Positions 25,645 to 35,034 of a stretch of DNA of 64,000 nt are shown here, piece by piece. Under the pieces are notes generated by a model. The model was not told where the DNA came from, made no database searches, and saw only the letters and a list, made by a program, of their open reading frames with translations. A program made the position numbers and the translations under genes. Numbering within the stretch: position 1 is the stretch's first letter; every line of letters begins with the position of its first letter. Source of the DNA: an uncultured Eubacterium sp. Its GTDB lineage: Bacteria; Bacillota; Clostridia; Lachnospirales; Lachnospiraceae. The stretch is from contig CAJTZX010000008.1 of assembly GCA_910584345.1 (NCBI GenBank), positions 27,088 through 91,087 on the forward strand, written 5' to 3'.

Positions 25645-26910
25645 GTGGCAGAACAAAAACAAAGAGCGTCAGGGACACTACCAAAGAATATCCGTCAGAT
25701 TGGCACTAGTACAGGAAACACAAGAGTTTATCTGGAGGATTACGTATATACCTATTTACATACGCAGGAAGCACAGGATGAATGGACAAACCGTGGATTT
25801 ATACTGTTGGGTCGAGTTGAAAAAGGGAAAGATTTTACGAGATATTTTATCAGTGGATTAATCCGGGTCGAAGATGAGTTTTTTAAAGAACATGTGTTAG
25901 AATTTAAGGATGAGACATGGGCATTTATTTACAAAGAGATGAAGACCTATTATGATAATCTGGAGATTGTAGGTTGGGGACAAGATGTCAGCAATGCCCC
26001 TGCGGGCTTGGCAACTGAACTGGAACAAAATCATAAGAAAAATTTCAATATTCAGAAAAATGTTCTTTTTTTATTAGATCTCGTAGAAAAAGAAGAAGTG
26101 TTTTATGTTTTTGAAAAAAATGTGCTTCAGCAAAAGGAAGGTTATTATGTTTATTATGAGAAAAATCCGCAGATGCAGGAGTATATGATTGAACAAAGAA
26201 AGAGTCAGGAACTTAATATTTCTCCAGAAGAAATTCAAGAGCCATTCGTTCATAGTTATCGAGAAACACTGTTAGAAAAAAAGGTACAGCTATCGGAAAG
26301 AAAGTGGAATGGTGTGCTGTATACAACGAGTCTGCTGTTAGTGTTATCGGTTTGTGTCTTAGGTGTGAGTACAGTAAATAATGTAGAGAAAATGCAAGAT
26401 CTTGAGTCTGTAGTGAACCAAATATCAGGCAAGGGAGGACAAGCTGGTGTGCAATCTTTGGACGTACCCGCTATGAGTGCAAATGTGCAGGATCAAGATC
26501 AGGCAGATGTAAATGAGGCAGGCAGTTCAAAAACTGAGAATAGTCATCAAAAAGAAACGGACAAGGTGAAAGATGCTGAAACCAGCGTCGAAGGACAGGA
26601 AGGTAAGGATGATTTGGATATAGAAGGACAGACTGTTTCTGATGATGATTCTACAATTGATGATGATTCTGAAATTGATGACAGCAGTAATGAAGAAGAC
26701 GATGAAAAAGATGTGGAACAGACATCAGCCTTGACAGAAGCACAAACAAGTCTGCTGCAAGGTTATTATATAGTAAAAAAAGGTGAAAGCCTTGTCGGAA
26801 TCAGCAAGAAAATATACGGTACAGCAGCAAAAGCTCGAAAAATATGTGAATTAAATGGTATTGAAGACATGGATATGATCTATGCCGGACAAAAATTGGA
26901 ATTACCATAG
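25645..26910 (+). CDS. LysM membrane protein with an MPN-like N-terminal domain
   Basis: I chose GTG 25645 (GAAAGAGGTG upstream), giving 421 residues. Three parts are visible. Residues 25-175 resemble an MPN/JAB domain in strand order: an ILLGRVEKGKDF strand, then IVGWGQDVSNAPAG where JAMM proteases have VGWYHTHP, then VLFLLD. The metal-binding His-X-His is absent, so the fold would be inactive. A membrane helix follows at 222-243, then a long acidic Ser/Asp/Glu linker, then a C-terminal LysM domain (about 372-421; YIVKKGESLVGISKKIYG). It looks like a wall-binding sensor or scaffold with its N-terminus inside the cell. The MPN reading is my inference. Confidence 0.7.
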   Translation: MAEQKQRASGTLPKNIRQIGTSTGNTRVYLEDYVYTYLHTQEAQDEWTNRGFILLGRVEKGKDFTRYFISGLIRVEDEFFKEHVLEFKDETWAFIYKEMKTYYDNLEIVGWGQDVSNAPAGLATELEQNHKKNFNIQKNVLFLLDLVEKEEVFYVFEKNVLQQKEGYYVYYEKNPQMQEYMIEQRKSQELNISPEEIQEPFVHSYRETLLEKKVQLSERKWNGVLYTTSLLLVLSVCVLGVSTVNNVEKMQDLESVVNQISGKGGQAGVQSLDVPAMSANVQDQDQADVNEAGSSKTENSHQKETDKVKDAETSVEGQEGKDDLDIEGQTVSDDDSTIDDDSEIDDSSNEEDDEKDVEQTSALTEAQTSLLQGYYIVKKGESLVGISKKIYGTAAKARKICELNGIEDMDMIYAGQKLELP

Positions 26911-26964
26911 AAGCTTGCAGCTTGTATGTATGAGACAGGCCATGCTGATACACAGGAGAAGATT

Positions 26965-28179
26965 ATGGCAAAAAGCGGAAATACTACATTAAGAGCTCTT
27001 CCGGAACAGAGTGCAGAAGAGTTATCAGAGTTAAAACAGAAAATTCGGATTCATAGAATGAAGATTCTGATACTGATCTTTATCCTTACAGGTGTAGCGA
27101 TTGGATTGCTTTTTGCCGCATTTTTATATTTCGAGAATAAAGTTTATACAGAATACGAAGTAATGGAACAGGTAGAACGAAGAGAAACAGAAGCAGCTGA
27201 ATATAAAGAGTTTCAAGGCAATGTACTGCAGTATACGCAAGATGGAGCTGTGTATTCGAGTATTACTGGAGAAGTGTTTTGGAACCAGACTTATGAGATG
27301 GAATCGCCACGAATTACAACATGTGAAGACTATTTGGCTATATATGAACAGGGTGGCAACAGAATTTATATTATGAATACGGATGGTCAGCAGGGAACGA
27401 TACAGACAACGATGCCGCTGCAGCGTGTAAGTATTGCCAGGCAGGGAACGGTAGCTGTTCTGATGGAAGATTCCCAGACAAGTTATATACATATGTATGA
27501 CAAAGATGGAAAGCAGCTGGCCGGAGGTGGTCTGCATATCGAAAACAGCGGATATCCTCTGGACTTAGCGCTGTCTATGGATGCGCAGAAGTTGGCAGTT
27601 AGTATGTTGGATATTACAGATGCCAGCGTAAAGTCAACTGTAGTTTTTTATAATTATGGAAAAGTTGGAAAAAATGAAATTGATAATATTGTAGGTTCTT
27701 ATACTTATGATGATATGATGATACCAAGCATTCATTTTGTCACAAATGACAAACTTTTGGCGTTTGGTGATACAAAAATTTTGATATATGAAGGCACGCA
27801 AAAACCGGTTGTTATGAAAGAAATAAAAAATAGGAATCAGATTCGCAGCCTTTATTATAACGAAAATTATTTTGGACTTGTTTATGATAATCCGGATTCT
27901 GCAAAAGGGTATCTTACAAGTATTTATAATATGAAAGGCCGGCTGGTATTAGAACAAAAGTTTGATTTGGATTATACAGATATTGGGTTTTTGCAAAATG
28001 GTTTATTGTGTATTCGAAATGAAAAAAGTGTGCAGATTTATACGATGCGTGGCAGTAAACGGTTTGAGCATACGTTTGACCGAAGCATTTATGATGTCAT
28101 ATCCGGCAGCGGACAGTTGGATTATTGGTTTATTATGAGCGGAGAAACAAACAGAATTAAATTAAAGGATGATTTTTAA
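26965..28179 (+). CDS. DUF5711-family membrane-anchored propeller-like protein
   Basis: 404 residues from ATG 26965 (AGGAG upstream). One membrane helix lies near residues 36-58 (ILILIFILTGVAIGLLFAAF), followed by an outside domain made of repeated short strands (VLQYTQDGAVYSSITGEVFW, LAIYEQGGNRIYIMNTDG and so on), the look of a beta-propeller. This matches DUF5711 proteins of Clostridia, whose role is unknown. It lies between the LysM protein and a CvpA-like protein, a group probably acting in the envelope. Confidence 0.7.
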   Translation: MAKSGNTTLRALPEQSAEELSELKQKIRIHRMKILILIFILTGVAIGLLFAAFLYFENKVYTEYEVMEQVERRETEAAEYKEFQGNVLQYTQDGAVYSSITGEVFWNQTYEMESPRITTCEDYLAIYEQGGNRIYIMNTDGQQGTIQTTMPLQRVSIARQGTVAVLMEDSQTSYIHMYDKDGKQLAGGGLHIENSGYPLDLALSMDAQKLAVSMLDITDASVKSTVVFYNYGKVGKNEIDNIVGSYTYDDMMIPSIHFVTNDKLLAFGDTKILIYEGTQKPVVMKEIKNRNQIRSLYYNENYFGLVYDNPDSAKGYLTSIYNMKGRLVLEQKFDLDYTDIGFLQNGLLCIRNEKSVQIYTMRGSKRFEHTFDRSIYDVISGSGQLDYWFIMSGETNRIKLKDDF

Positions 28180-28182
28180 TAA

Positions 28183-28896
28183 ATGAACTGGTTATATATA
28201 ACAGTAATGGGATATATTATTGTATGTGCCTTGCGGGGATTCCATAAAGGTTTTCTGAGAGTCGTATATTCTATCGTGTCATTGGCTGTTGCAGTTGTTT
28301 TTATTGCTGTTACAGCGCCAATGCTGCGAAATGTGATCTTAGAGTCAACTACAATCAGGCAGCAGATAAAAGCAGGCAGTGATAGATATGTCAGAGAACA
28401 GATAGACAAAAAATTAGAAGAAAGTACTTTTACAGATGATATGAAACTGTCATGGCTGACAATTCTGCCAAAAGAACTTCAAAAAGAACTTCATAAAGAT
28501 CTTAATCAGACAGCCAGATCTTCTATTCCACATATATTGGAGTCACAAGGAGTTTATAAGAAAATATCAGAAGGAATCGCAGATATAAGTGTGTGGGTAA
28601 TTGCATTTTTATTAGCATTCATTTTAATTTTGGTTATTTTATTTTTCATTGGGCGGAAACTGGATTTATTTTCCAGAAAGCCGGGAATTCATCTGGTAAA
28701 TATGATTTTTGGATTTTTGGCCGGAATTGTAAAAGCATTTCTTGTGATATGGGTTGCATTTTCATTTATTGAACTGACGAAAATACTGCCTGTGAGTGCA
28801 GCGCTCATAAGGCAGATTGACGAAAATGCTGTGTTAAAGGGATTATATGAACAAAATATGATTCGGGATCTTTTGTTTCGTTATTTAAAACTATGA
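28183..28896 (+). CDS. CvpA-family membrane protein
   Basis: 237 residues with four hydrophobic segments: about 3-20 and 30-48 at the N-terminus, then 132-155 (WVIAFLLAFILILVILFFIG) and 170-190. The N-terminal GYIIVCALRGFHKGFLRVVYS is the CvpA pattern. CvpA proteins are inner-membrane proteins linked to envelope stress and secretion, with no settled biochemical role. It starts 3 bases after the DUF5711 gene. Confidence 0.8.
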   Translation: MNWLYITVMGYIIVCALRGFHKGFLRVVYSIVSLAVAVVFIAVTAPMLRNVILESTTIRQQIKAGSDRYVREQIDKKLEESTFTDDMKLSWLTILPKELQKELHKDLNQTARSSIPHILESQGVYKKISEGIADISVWVIAFLLAFILILVILFFIGRKLDLFSRKPGIHLVNMIFGFLAGIVKAFLVIWVAFSFIELTKILPVSAALIRQIDENAVLKGLYEQNMIRDLLFRYLKL

Positions 28897-28915
28897 GTGA
28901 AAGGATTTGATTATA

Positions 28916-29143
28916 ATGACGTTGCAGCAACAAGTAATAAAGGAAGCAGGATTTCTTTCAGAAGAAGAATTATTACAGGTAATTCAATTTATGAATTTTC
29001 TTCGCTATAATAAGTCTCAAAGAGTTTCAGTAATGGTAGAGCAGAAGAAAAAAAAATATAGAGAGCGAGGTTGTTTGTCCGGCCAGGTTAAGATATCGGA
29101 TGATTTTAATGAAACCCCAGAGTGTTTTAAGGAGTATATATAA
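28916..29143 (+). CDS. VapB-like antitoxin (DUF2281 type)
   Basis: A 75-residue protein: a helical N-terminal part with the pattern LSEEELLQVIQFMNFLRYNK, as in DUF2281 antitoxins, then a basic stretch and an acidic tail. It ends one base into the toxin start (ATAATG overlap), as expected for an antitoxin-toxin pair. The start ATG 28916 follows GAAAGGA. Confidence 0.72.
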   Translation: MTLQQQVIKEAGFLSEEELLQVIQFMNFLRYNKSQRVSVMVEQKKKKYRERGCLSGQVKISDDFNETPECFKEYI

Positions 29144-29520
29144 TGTATTTATTGGATACTTGTACATTTTTATGGTTTTTATATAATGATTCTTCACTAC
29201 CATATCATATGGCTGATCAAATTGAAGAAAGTGAATTTGTTTATATTAGTATTGCATCTTTTTGGGAAATAGCAATTAAAAAATCTATCCATAAATTGGA
29301 GGTGAAAGAATCGGTTACAGATTTAGAAATAAAATGTAAGGATAGTAATATTTATATTCTTCCAATAAAAACGGGTTATCTGGAAAAAATTCAGGATTTG
29401 CCAATGATTCATAATGATCCGTTTGACCGTTTGATTATGGCAACAGCTGTTGTAGAAGATTTAATACTATTAACAGTTGATGAAAAGATAAAAAAATATA
29501 AGGAAGTAAAACAATTATAA
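29143..29520 (+). CDS. PIN-domain toxin, VapC type
   Basis: 125-residue PIN-domain ribonuclease. The acidic metal-binding residues are Asp5 (YLLDTC), Glu42 (FWEIAIK), Asp92/Asp95 (HNDPFDRLI) and Asp113 (TVDEKI). VapC toxins cut specific RNAs, often tRNA or rRNA; the target here is unknown. It forms a pair with the preceding gene. Confidence 0.85.
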   Translation: MYLLDTCTFLWFLYNDSSLPYHMADQIEESEFVYISIASFWEIAIKKSIHKLEVKESVTDLEIKCKDSNIYILPIKTGYLEKIQDLPMIHNDPFDRLIMATAVVEDLILLTVDEKIKKYKEVKQL

Positions 29521-29521
29521 G

Positions 29522-29563
29522 AAATTTAAAAAGGAGGCTGACATATGCCCCCTTTTTAAATTT
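29522..29563. terminator. Bidirectional terminator between vapC and the surface-protein gene
   Basis: AAATTTAAAAAGGAGGC (29522-29538) pairs with GCCCCCTTTTTAAATTT (29547-29563) with one mismatch. It serves converging transcripts. Confidence 0.8.
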
Positions 29564-29582
29564 TAATTTATTTTTTTGATTT

Positions 29583-30896
29583 TTATTTTTTGATTTTTAT
29601 TTTTTTCACATTACTCCAGGCTCCATAATATTTTTTGCCACCGGATTTTTGGTATGCCCTTACTTTTACATAATAAGTTTTTCCCTTTGACAATCCGGCA
29701 ATTGTTTTGGCGTCAGTAAATACGCCTGCAAATATTTTTTTTGTTTTTCCAGAGGAAAAATATTTATTTGTAGAATAGGCAATCTGATATCCATCTCCAT
29801 ATGCATACCAGTTCCATCTGACTTTCATTCGTCTTGGAGGTGTATTTTTCACACTTTTCAGCTTAATTCTTTGTACGGATATCGGCTCATAATCATTATT
29901 TTCTTCGTCTGTATTGCTGCTTGAACTGCCGTTGTTTGTATTGCCATTGTTCGTATTTCCGTTATTTGCAGGTGGTACAACAGGATTGTTTGTAGTATTA
30001 TTTTGTGTATATGTCCAATGTGCGTATACGGTACCATTGGAATTAAAAACTGTGTTTTCTGTGACTAAAGTTCCGTCAAATGGAGCAGTATACCATCCAT
30101 CAAAATGATAGTTTTCTCTATATGCAGTCGGAAGATAAGGCAGTTTTTGATTCACGGTAGTAATGGAAGACTGTCCGTTAACGGTTCCTCCGTTCGGATA
30201 AAAGGTAACAGAAAATTCGCTCATTCTACCTGTTGTAAAAGAACCAATGCCTGATTCTATCCGCATGGTATCAGCAATATAGTAGAATTTATAATAATAC
30301 GTTGTATTCGGCATAAGTCCGGTTAAAGACACAGTAAGTGTAGTTGCCTGTGTATAAAGAGTCATCACACGTGATTCTGGCATATAATTGCTGGATGTGC
30401 CATATGAAATACCCCATGTTCTTACATAAGTATTTGGTATTTGAGCAGTTATGGTTACCGAGGTATCTTGAATATTGGATAAATAAAAATCTCTGAAACC
30501 TACGTCATAGTTGTCCCATTGCGCATATACATTTGTATCCATGGAGAACCTTGTATTTGTTGTAATCAGAGAACCTCCGCTGGATTGTGTATACCAGCCT
30601 CTGAATGTGTAGCCTTGCCTGACTGCGGTTGGGAGACTGGTAAGCCTTTGATTTACGGTAGTCATGTAGCTGCTGCCATTTACTGTCCCATAGTTGGCGT
30701 TAAATGTTACCAAATATTCTCTATTTCCAGTATCAACGCCTGAAGAAGACCGTACTGCCATCATACGGGCAACAGCAGGAAGATCTGCTGTATGAAGTGC
30801 GTCAATGGTGTCTGCTTTTGGAACAGCTGGATTTATAAAAAAACAGAGCAGCAATGTAAAGACAAAGGTACTGGTAAATTGTAATAATTTTTTCAT
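29583..30896 (-). CDS. Secreted surface protein with InlB-type repeats and Fn3-like domains
   Basis: 437 residues. A signal peptide (about 1-28, FTLLLCFFINPAVPKA) is followed by two Flg_new/InlB B-repeats, each with the frame VTFNANYGTVNG...GYTFRGWYT...VYAQW (about 62-132 and 228-296), separated by an Fn3-like domain (about 135-225). A low-complexity Asn/Thr/Gly linker then leads to a C-terminal Fn3-like domain (about 345-437) ending in Lys. No LPXTG or other wall anchor is visible, so it is probably secreted or held by charge. Such proteins usually bind other surfaces or proteins. Confidence 0.8.
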   Translation of the reverse strand: MKKLLQFTSTFVFTLLLCFFINPAVPKADTIDALHTADLPAVARMMAVRSSSGVDTGNREYLVTFNANYGTVNGSSYMTTVNQRLTSLPTAVRQGYTFRGWYTQSSGGSLITTNTRFSMDTNVYAQWDNYDVGFRDFYLSNIQDTSVTITAQIPNTYVRTWGISYGTSSNYMPESRVMTLYTQATTLTVSLTGLMPNTTYYYKFYYIADTMRIESGIGSFTTGRMSEFSVTFYPNGGTVNGQSSITTVNQKLPYLPTAYRENYHFDGWYTAPFDGTLVTENTVFNSNGTVYAHWTYTQNNTTNNPVVPPANNGNTNNGNTNNGSSSSNTDEENNDYEPISVQRIKLKSVKNTPPRRMKVRWNWYAYGDGYQIAYSTNKYFSSGKTKKIFAGVFTDAKTIAGLSKGKTYYVKVRAYQKSGGKKYYGAWSNVKKIKIKK

Positions 30897-30988
30897 GACA
30901 TTTTCCTCGCTTTCATTACTTATTTACAAAAAGATTAGCACAAAAGTCAAAAATAATCAATCTTGATTCTATTTTTTGTTAACAAATT

Positions 30989-31936
30989 TTACAAATTCCA
31001 GTCGTGTTTTTTCAGTCTTTCATATTCATCCAGGTTAATTTCTAAGATAGTTCCGTGTTTAAAACGGTAAGGGAATGAAAATGAATCGTCTGAACGCATA
31101 AATTTTCCAGAACTAAGGTCTTTAGTAACAAATGGCACATATCCTTGTCCTGCTCCTCTTACACCATAATAGTCTAAAAACAGACACCATCTGCCGTCTG
31201 CCAGATGTATGGCTGTTGGCGCTTCATAATAGGTTCCGTCCAGATGAGCCATACTTTGGTCAAATGCGTCTATTCGTTCAAAAGGACCGGTAATTTGCGG
31301 TGACTGCAGCATAATATTGTTAGCAGGATTTGCATCACTTTTTACGAACAGATAATACATGCCATGATCTTCATACATAGCAGAATCAATAACGCCGCTG
31401 TCTTCTTTTTCATATAACAGCTCAGGCTGTGTAAAATTTTCAAAGTCTTTTGTTCGGCAGTAATAGATTCTTTTGCGCCGGTAATCGTCATTTTTATGTG
31501 AAGAAGACCAATGCAGTAAATAGTTTTTTTGGTTGTTATCATAAATAATGTCAGGCGCCCACAGGCATCCAAACTGATCGTTTCCAATCTGAATCAGCTT
31601 TTGTTCTGACCAGTCAGTAAGATTTTCAGATTCCCATACGGAGAAATATTTACTTCCGTTTCTGCTGATATTTTCCCAAAATTCAGGATTTTGTCTGTGT
31701 CTTCCATAAGAAATACTGAGATCTGTTGCAAAAATATAAAATTTTCCTGTATGGTTGCAGCGGATAATTGTAAAATCCCTTACGCCTTTATTGCCATAAT
31801 AGGCCCACAGTACGGGATTTCCATTGTTTATCGGTTCCCAGTGAAAACCGTCCCGGCTGATGCCAAAATAAACCTGTTCACCATCTGGGGTATCTTTTTC
31901 TTTAAAATGGACAAATAAATATGCCTGTTCATTCAT
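30989..31936 (-). CDS. Glycoside hydrolase family 43-like enzyme
   Basis: 315 residues with the five-bladed propeller pattern of GH43 arabinofuranosidase/xylosidase enzymes. Likely active-site parts are NKGVRDFTII (general base Asp), WAPDIIYD (pKa-setting Asp region), SGVIDSAMYEDHG, and YYEAPTAIHL (general acid Glu). There is no signal peptide, so it should act on imported oligosaccharides from plant polymers. The gene stands alone; no transporter or regulator is next to it. Confidence 0.82.
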   Translation of the reverse strand: MNEQAYLFVHFKEKDTPDGEQVYFGISRDGFHWEPINNGNPVLWAYYGNKGVRDFTIIRCNHTGKFYIFATDLSISYGRHRQNPEFWENISRNGSKYFSVWESENLTDWSEQKLIQIGNDQFGCLWAPDIIYDNNQKNYLLHWSSSHKNDDYRRKRIYYCRTKDFENFTQPELLYEKEDSGVIDSAMYEDHGMYYLFVKSDANPANNIMLQSPQITGPFERIDAFDQSMAHLDGTYYEAPTAIHLADGRWCLFLDYYGVRGAGQGYVPFVTKDLSSGKFMRSDDSFSFPYRFKHGTILEINLDEYERLKKHDWNL

Positions 31937-32035
31937 TTTTTTGCAGCTCCTTTTTTATTTGATACATACAGCATAAATTGGGACAACAGAAATGTCAATG
32001 ACTATAATTAATTTTAACAAATATTTAAAAACAGC

Positions 32036-32063
32036 TAACAAAATTAAAAAAACATCCGATAAA
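32036..32063 (+). promoter_or_regulatory. Sigma-28 (SigD) type promoter of the flgM operon
   Basis: TAAC (32036-32039), 15-base spacer, TCCGATAA (32055-32062), against the known SigD form TAAA-N15-GCCGATAT. Its ACATCCGATA core is the same as at the flagellin gene. Confidence 0.65.
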
Positions 32064-32174
32064 CAAGTTATAGAACTTCACAATCAAGTGCATAATACCA
32101 AAAATGCAGGACACTGAGTGAAGGATTCTTATATTTATCATTCAGGGACGAAACGATGAAAGGAGATGCCTATT

Positions 32175-32453
32175 ATGCGTATAGATGCTTATAACCAGAT
32201 CGCAGCTTTATACAAAACGACAAAGCCTTCCAAGGCAAAAAGTACAGCAGAAGTAACCTCTGCACGTGATCAGGTTCAGATCTCAAGAGCAGGAAGAGAC
32301 TATCAGATCGCAAAACAGGCAGTTGCAGCAGCTTCGGATATCAGGGAAGATAGAGTAGCAGAGCTTAAATCAAGCATAAAGTCTGGAAACTATGACGTTG
32401 ATACTGGAGATTTTGCGAGCAAATTGTTAGCAAGTTATTATGCAGCTAATTAA
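32175..32453 (+). CDS. flgM: Anti-sigma-28 factor FlgM
   Basis: 92-residue protein that holds the flagellar sigma factor until the hook is finished, when it is exported. The C-terminal binding region shows RDQVQISRAGRDYQIAKQAV, the FlgM core, followed by helices RVAELKSSIKSGNYDVD and DFASKLLASY. Start ATG 32175 has AAGGAG at a normal distance; the ATG at 32166 would be too close. Confidence 0.9.
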   Translation: MRIDAYNQIAALYKTTKPSKAKSTAEVTSARDQVQISRAGRDYQIAKQAVAAASDIREDRVAELKSSIKSGNYDVDTGDFASKLLASYYAAN

Positions 32454-32491
32454 AAAGTAACAAAATCAGTTACAGAATGCGAGGATAAAAC

Positions 32492-33004
32492 GTGGCAAGT
32501 TTAATGGATGACCTGATTCAGGTCTTGGAGAACGAGAACAAAGAATATGAAAAGCTGGCAAAGTTATCTAAGGAGAAAAAGCAGGTCATCATAGATGCCA
32601 ACGTTCCGGCATTGGAAAAAATCGTAGATTTGGAACAAGATGTAGCCAGTAAAATTCAAAATCTGGATAACAAACGCCAGAAAGTAATGCATGATATGTC
32701 GGTGGTATTGAATAAATCCGATCAGAATTTTACGGTAGACACGGTTATTGAAATGCTGAACAGCCAGCCAGAAGAACAGCAGCGATTAATAGACGTAAAA
32801 AAACAGTTGAAGACGACATTAGACGAAGTTCGCAGAATTAATGAACAAAACCAGACATTGCTGAATCAGGCTCTGGAGTTGGTAGAGTTTGACCTGACTC
32901 TGTTTCGAAGCATGCGCACCGCACCCGAGACAGCGAATTACAATAAGAACGCTTATAATACGGGAGAAATATTAGGAGGCGGCGGATTCGACGCAAAACA
33001 ATAA
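32492..33004 (+). CDS. flgN: FlgN-type chaperone
   Basis: 170-residue helical protein, FlgN family: chaperone for the hook-filament junction proteins FlgK and FlgL, encoded directly downstream. The N-terminal MDDLIQVLENENKEYEKLAKLSKEK is typical. The start is GTG with GAGGA upstream. A Gly-rich tail ends the protein. Confidence 0.82.
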   Translation: MASLMDDLIQVLENENKEYEKLAKLSKEKKQVIIDANVPALEKIVDLEQDVASKIQNLDNKRQKVMHDMSVVLNKSDQNFTVDTVIEMLNSQPEEQQRLIDVKKQLKTTLDEVRRINEQNQTLLNQALELVEFDLTLFRSMRTAPETANYNKNAYNTGEILGGGGFDAKQ

Positions 33005-33025
33005 CGGACAGGAGTGTGAGCAATT

Positions 33026-35017
33026 ATGGCGAATGGAATGGGTTCCATATATATCGGACATTCGGGGTTGAAAGCTTCTCAGGATTCGATTCATAATGTA
33101 GCAAACAACCTGGCTAACGTAAACACCGATGGGTATGTACGTCAGCAGGTTGTTTTTCGTGATGCACGCTACAGCAATTTAGCATATTCAAAAAATAATT
33201 ATAAAAAACTAATCGGACAGGGTACTTCTATTGGGGAAATTGTTCACGCAAGAGATATATTTCTGGATAAAGCATTCCGTACGGAAAATGGAAGACAGTC
33301 TTATTATCAGGCAACTTTTGAAGCAATTGATGAAGTGCAGAACTATTTTCAGGAATTAGAAGGAACGGCTTTTCAGCAGATTTTAGATGGTGAAGAGGGA
33401 AGTCTTTGGCAGGCATTTGAAGAATTTGCCAAAGATCCGTCTAATATGGCGGCGCAGAACCTTGTGATTCAAAAAGCAAGCTTATTTGTTTCACGATCGC
33501 AGACTGTATTTAAAGGGCTGATGAATTATCAGAATACGGTAAATGTACAGATTTCAAATGATATAGATAAGATTAATCAATATATAGAGCAGATATATAA
33601 CCTGAATGTACAGATTCAAAGTATAGAATCAGGCGGCCGTGAAACAGCGATGAATGAGCGTGATGCAAGAGATTATGCATTGGATCAGCTGAGCAAATTC
33701 GGTAATGTATTATATGAGGAAAGAGCAAATGGAAGTGTCACCGTTAAATTTGAAGGTGAACTAGTGGCCGATGACGTTTTTTACTTTACAATGGGGAAAA
33801 AAACAGATCGCATGACCGGATTTGTTACACCGTATTGGCCACATCTGACAAATGAAGAACGTGGCAAATATGCAGAAGTGTTTGATTTTTCTCAGAAAAT
33901 TTGTACGGAATTTAATACGGATATTGGAGAATTAAAGGCTTTGGTGCAGGCCAGAGGCGAGATGGTATCTAATTTTAACCATATTTTAAATGCGGATCCG
34001 GATAAGTACGATGCCTCAGTCGGATTATCTGTGATACAAAATACGCAAGCTGAGTTTGACCAGCTGGTGCATGGAATCATTACGCAGATTAATGATCTTC
34101 TTGCTCCAAATAAGAAAATGGATGAACTGATTGTCGAAAATGAAGACGGTTCTTATTCCAGATATCGTAATGTAAAAGTATTAGATGAAGATAACTGCTG
34201 TGTAGGTGAAGATGGAAAGAAGCCTCCGCAGGAATTATTCACAAGATCCGGTTGCGAACGTTATCGGACAGTTAAAGCATTTGATAAAAACACCGGCGAG
34301 TGGCGGGATTTTTATATTTATAATGAGGAAGATGTTGACGACACAATGACATATTACGCGAATAATGGAAAGACCTATCGTGTGTTTAATCCTCAGAATA
34401 CGTCAGTTGCCACAGTTATTCCTAAAAAAGATGCACAGGGAAATGCATTATTTAATCCGGATGGAAGTCTGAATATTGATAGTGTAATCAATGAAGAACC
34501 ATATACACCATGGAATAAAAAAGGAAATGAAAAATATTTGAAAAGTCAAATTAATGGTCAGTGGGTTCTCAATGAAGACTATTATTTCGATACTTCTAAA
34601 CAGTATACTTGTTTGGAAGTTGGCGTCAATTATGAGTTGTTAAAACATATAAAAAATATACCACATGTGCACCAAAATAATGATATTGCGCATGATATGG
34701 CATTGAAGCTGGCAAGTTTATGGGATAACACAACATTGTCAATTAATCCGCGTTTTACGAATGTAAAATACACGTATAGTGAATATTATAAAGAAATGGT
34801 TGGAGAAATTGGTATTATCGGTTCTGTATATGAATCTACAGCTGAAAAACTGGAAGGGACGGTATCAGCAGTAGAAAATCAGCGTAACGAGGTGATCGGT
34901 GTATCCTCAGACGAAGAATTGACCAGAATGATTAAGTATCAGAATGCTTATAATGCTTCCAGCCGTTATATCCAAACGGTCAGTGATATGATAGAGATGC
35001 TCGTAACAGGGCTTTAA
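33026..35017 (+). CDS. flgK: Flagellar hook-associated protein FlgK (HAP1), first copy
   Basis: 663 residues. The N-terminal SGLKASQDSIHNVANNLANVNTDGYVRQQVVF-type segment is the rod/hook/FlgK signature, and the C-terminal helix YQNAYNASSRYIQTVSDMIEMLV is the matching partner. FlgK forms the first junction ring between hook and filament. It is followed 17 bases later by a second protein of the same family. Confidence 0.92.
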   Translation: MANGMGSIYIGHSGLKASQDSIHNVANNLANVNTDGYVRQQVVFRDARYSNLAYSKNNYKKLIGQGTSIGEIVHARDIFLDKAFRTENGRQSYYQATFEAIDEVQNYFQELEGTAFQQILDGEEGSLWQAFEEFAKDPSNMAAQNLVIQKASLFVSRSQTVFKGLMNYQNTVNVQISNDIDKINQYIEQIYNLNVQIQSIESGGRETAMNERDARDYALDQLSKFGNVLYEERANGSVTVKFEGELVADDVFYFTMGKKTDRMTGFVTPYWPHLTNEERGKYAEVFDFSQKICTEFNTDIGELKALVQARGEMVSNFNHILNADPDKYDASVGLSVIQNTQAEFDQLVHGIITQINDLLAPNKKMDELIVENEDGSYSRYRNVKVLDEDNCCVGEDGKKPPQELFTRSGCERYRTVKAFDKNTGEWRDFYIYNEEDVDDTMTYYANNGKTYRVFNPQNTSVATVIPKKDAQGNALFNPDGSLNIDSVINEEPYTPWNKKGNEKYLKSQINGQWVLNEDYYFDTSKQYTCLEVGVNYELLKHIKNIPHVHQNNDIAHDMALKLASLWDNTTLSINPRFTNVKYTYSEYYKEMVGEIGIIGSVYESTAEKLEGTVSAVENQRNEVIGVSSDEELTRMIKYQNAYNASSRYIQTVSDMIEMLVTGL

Positions 35018-35034
35018 AGATATGAGGTGAGTAT

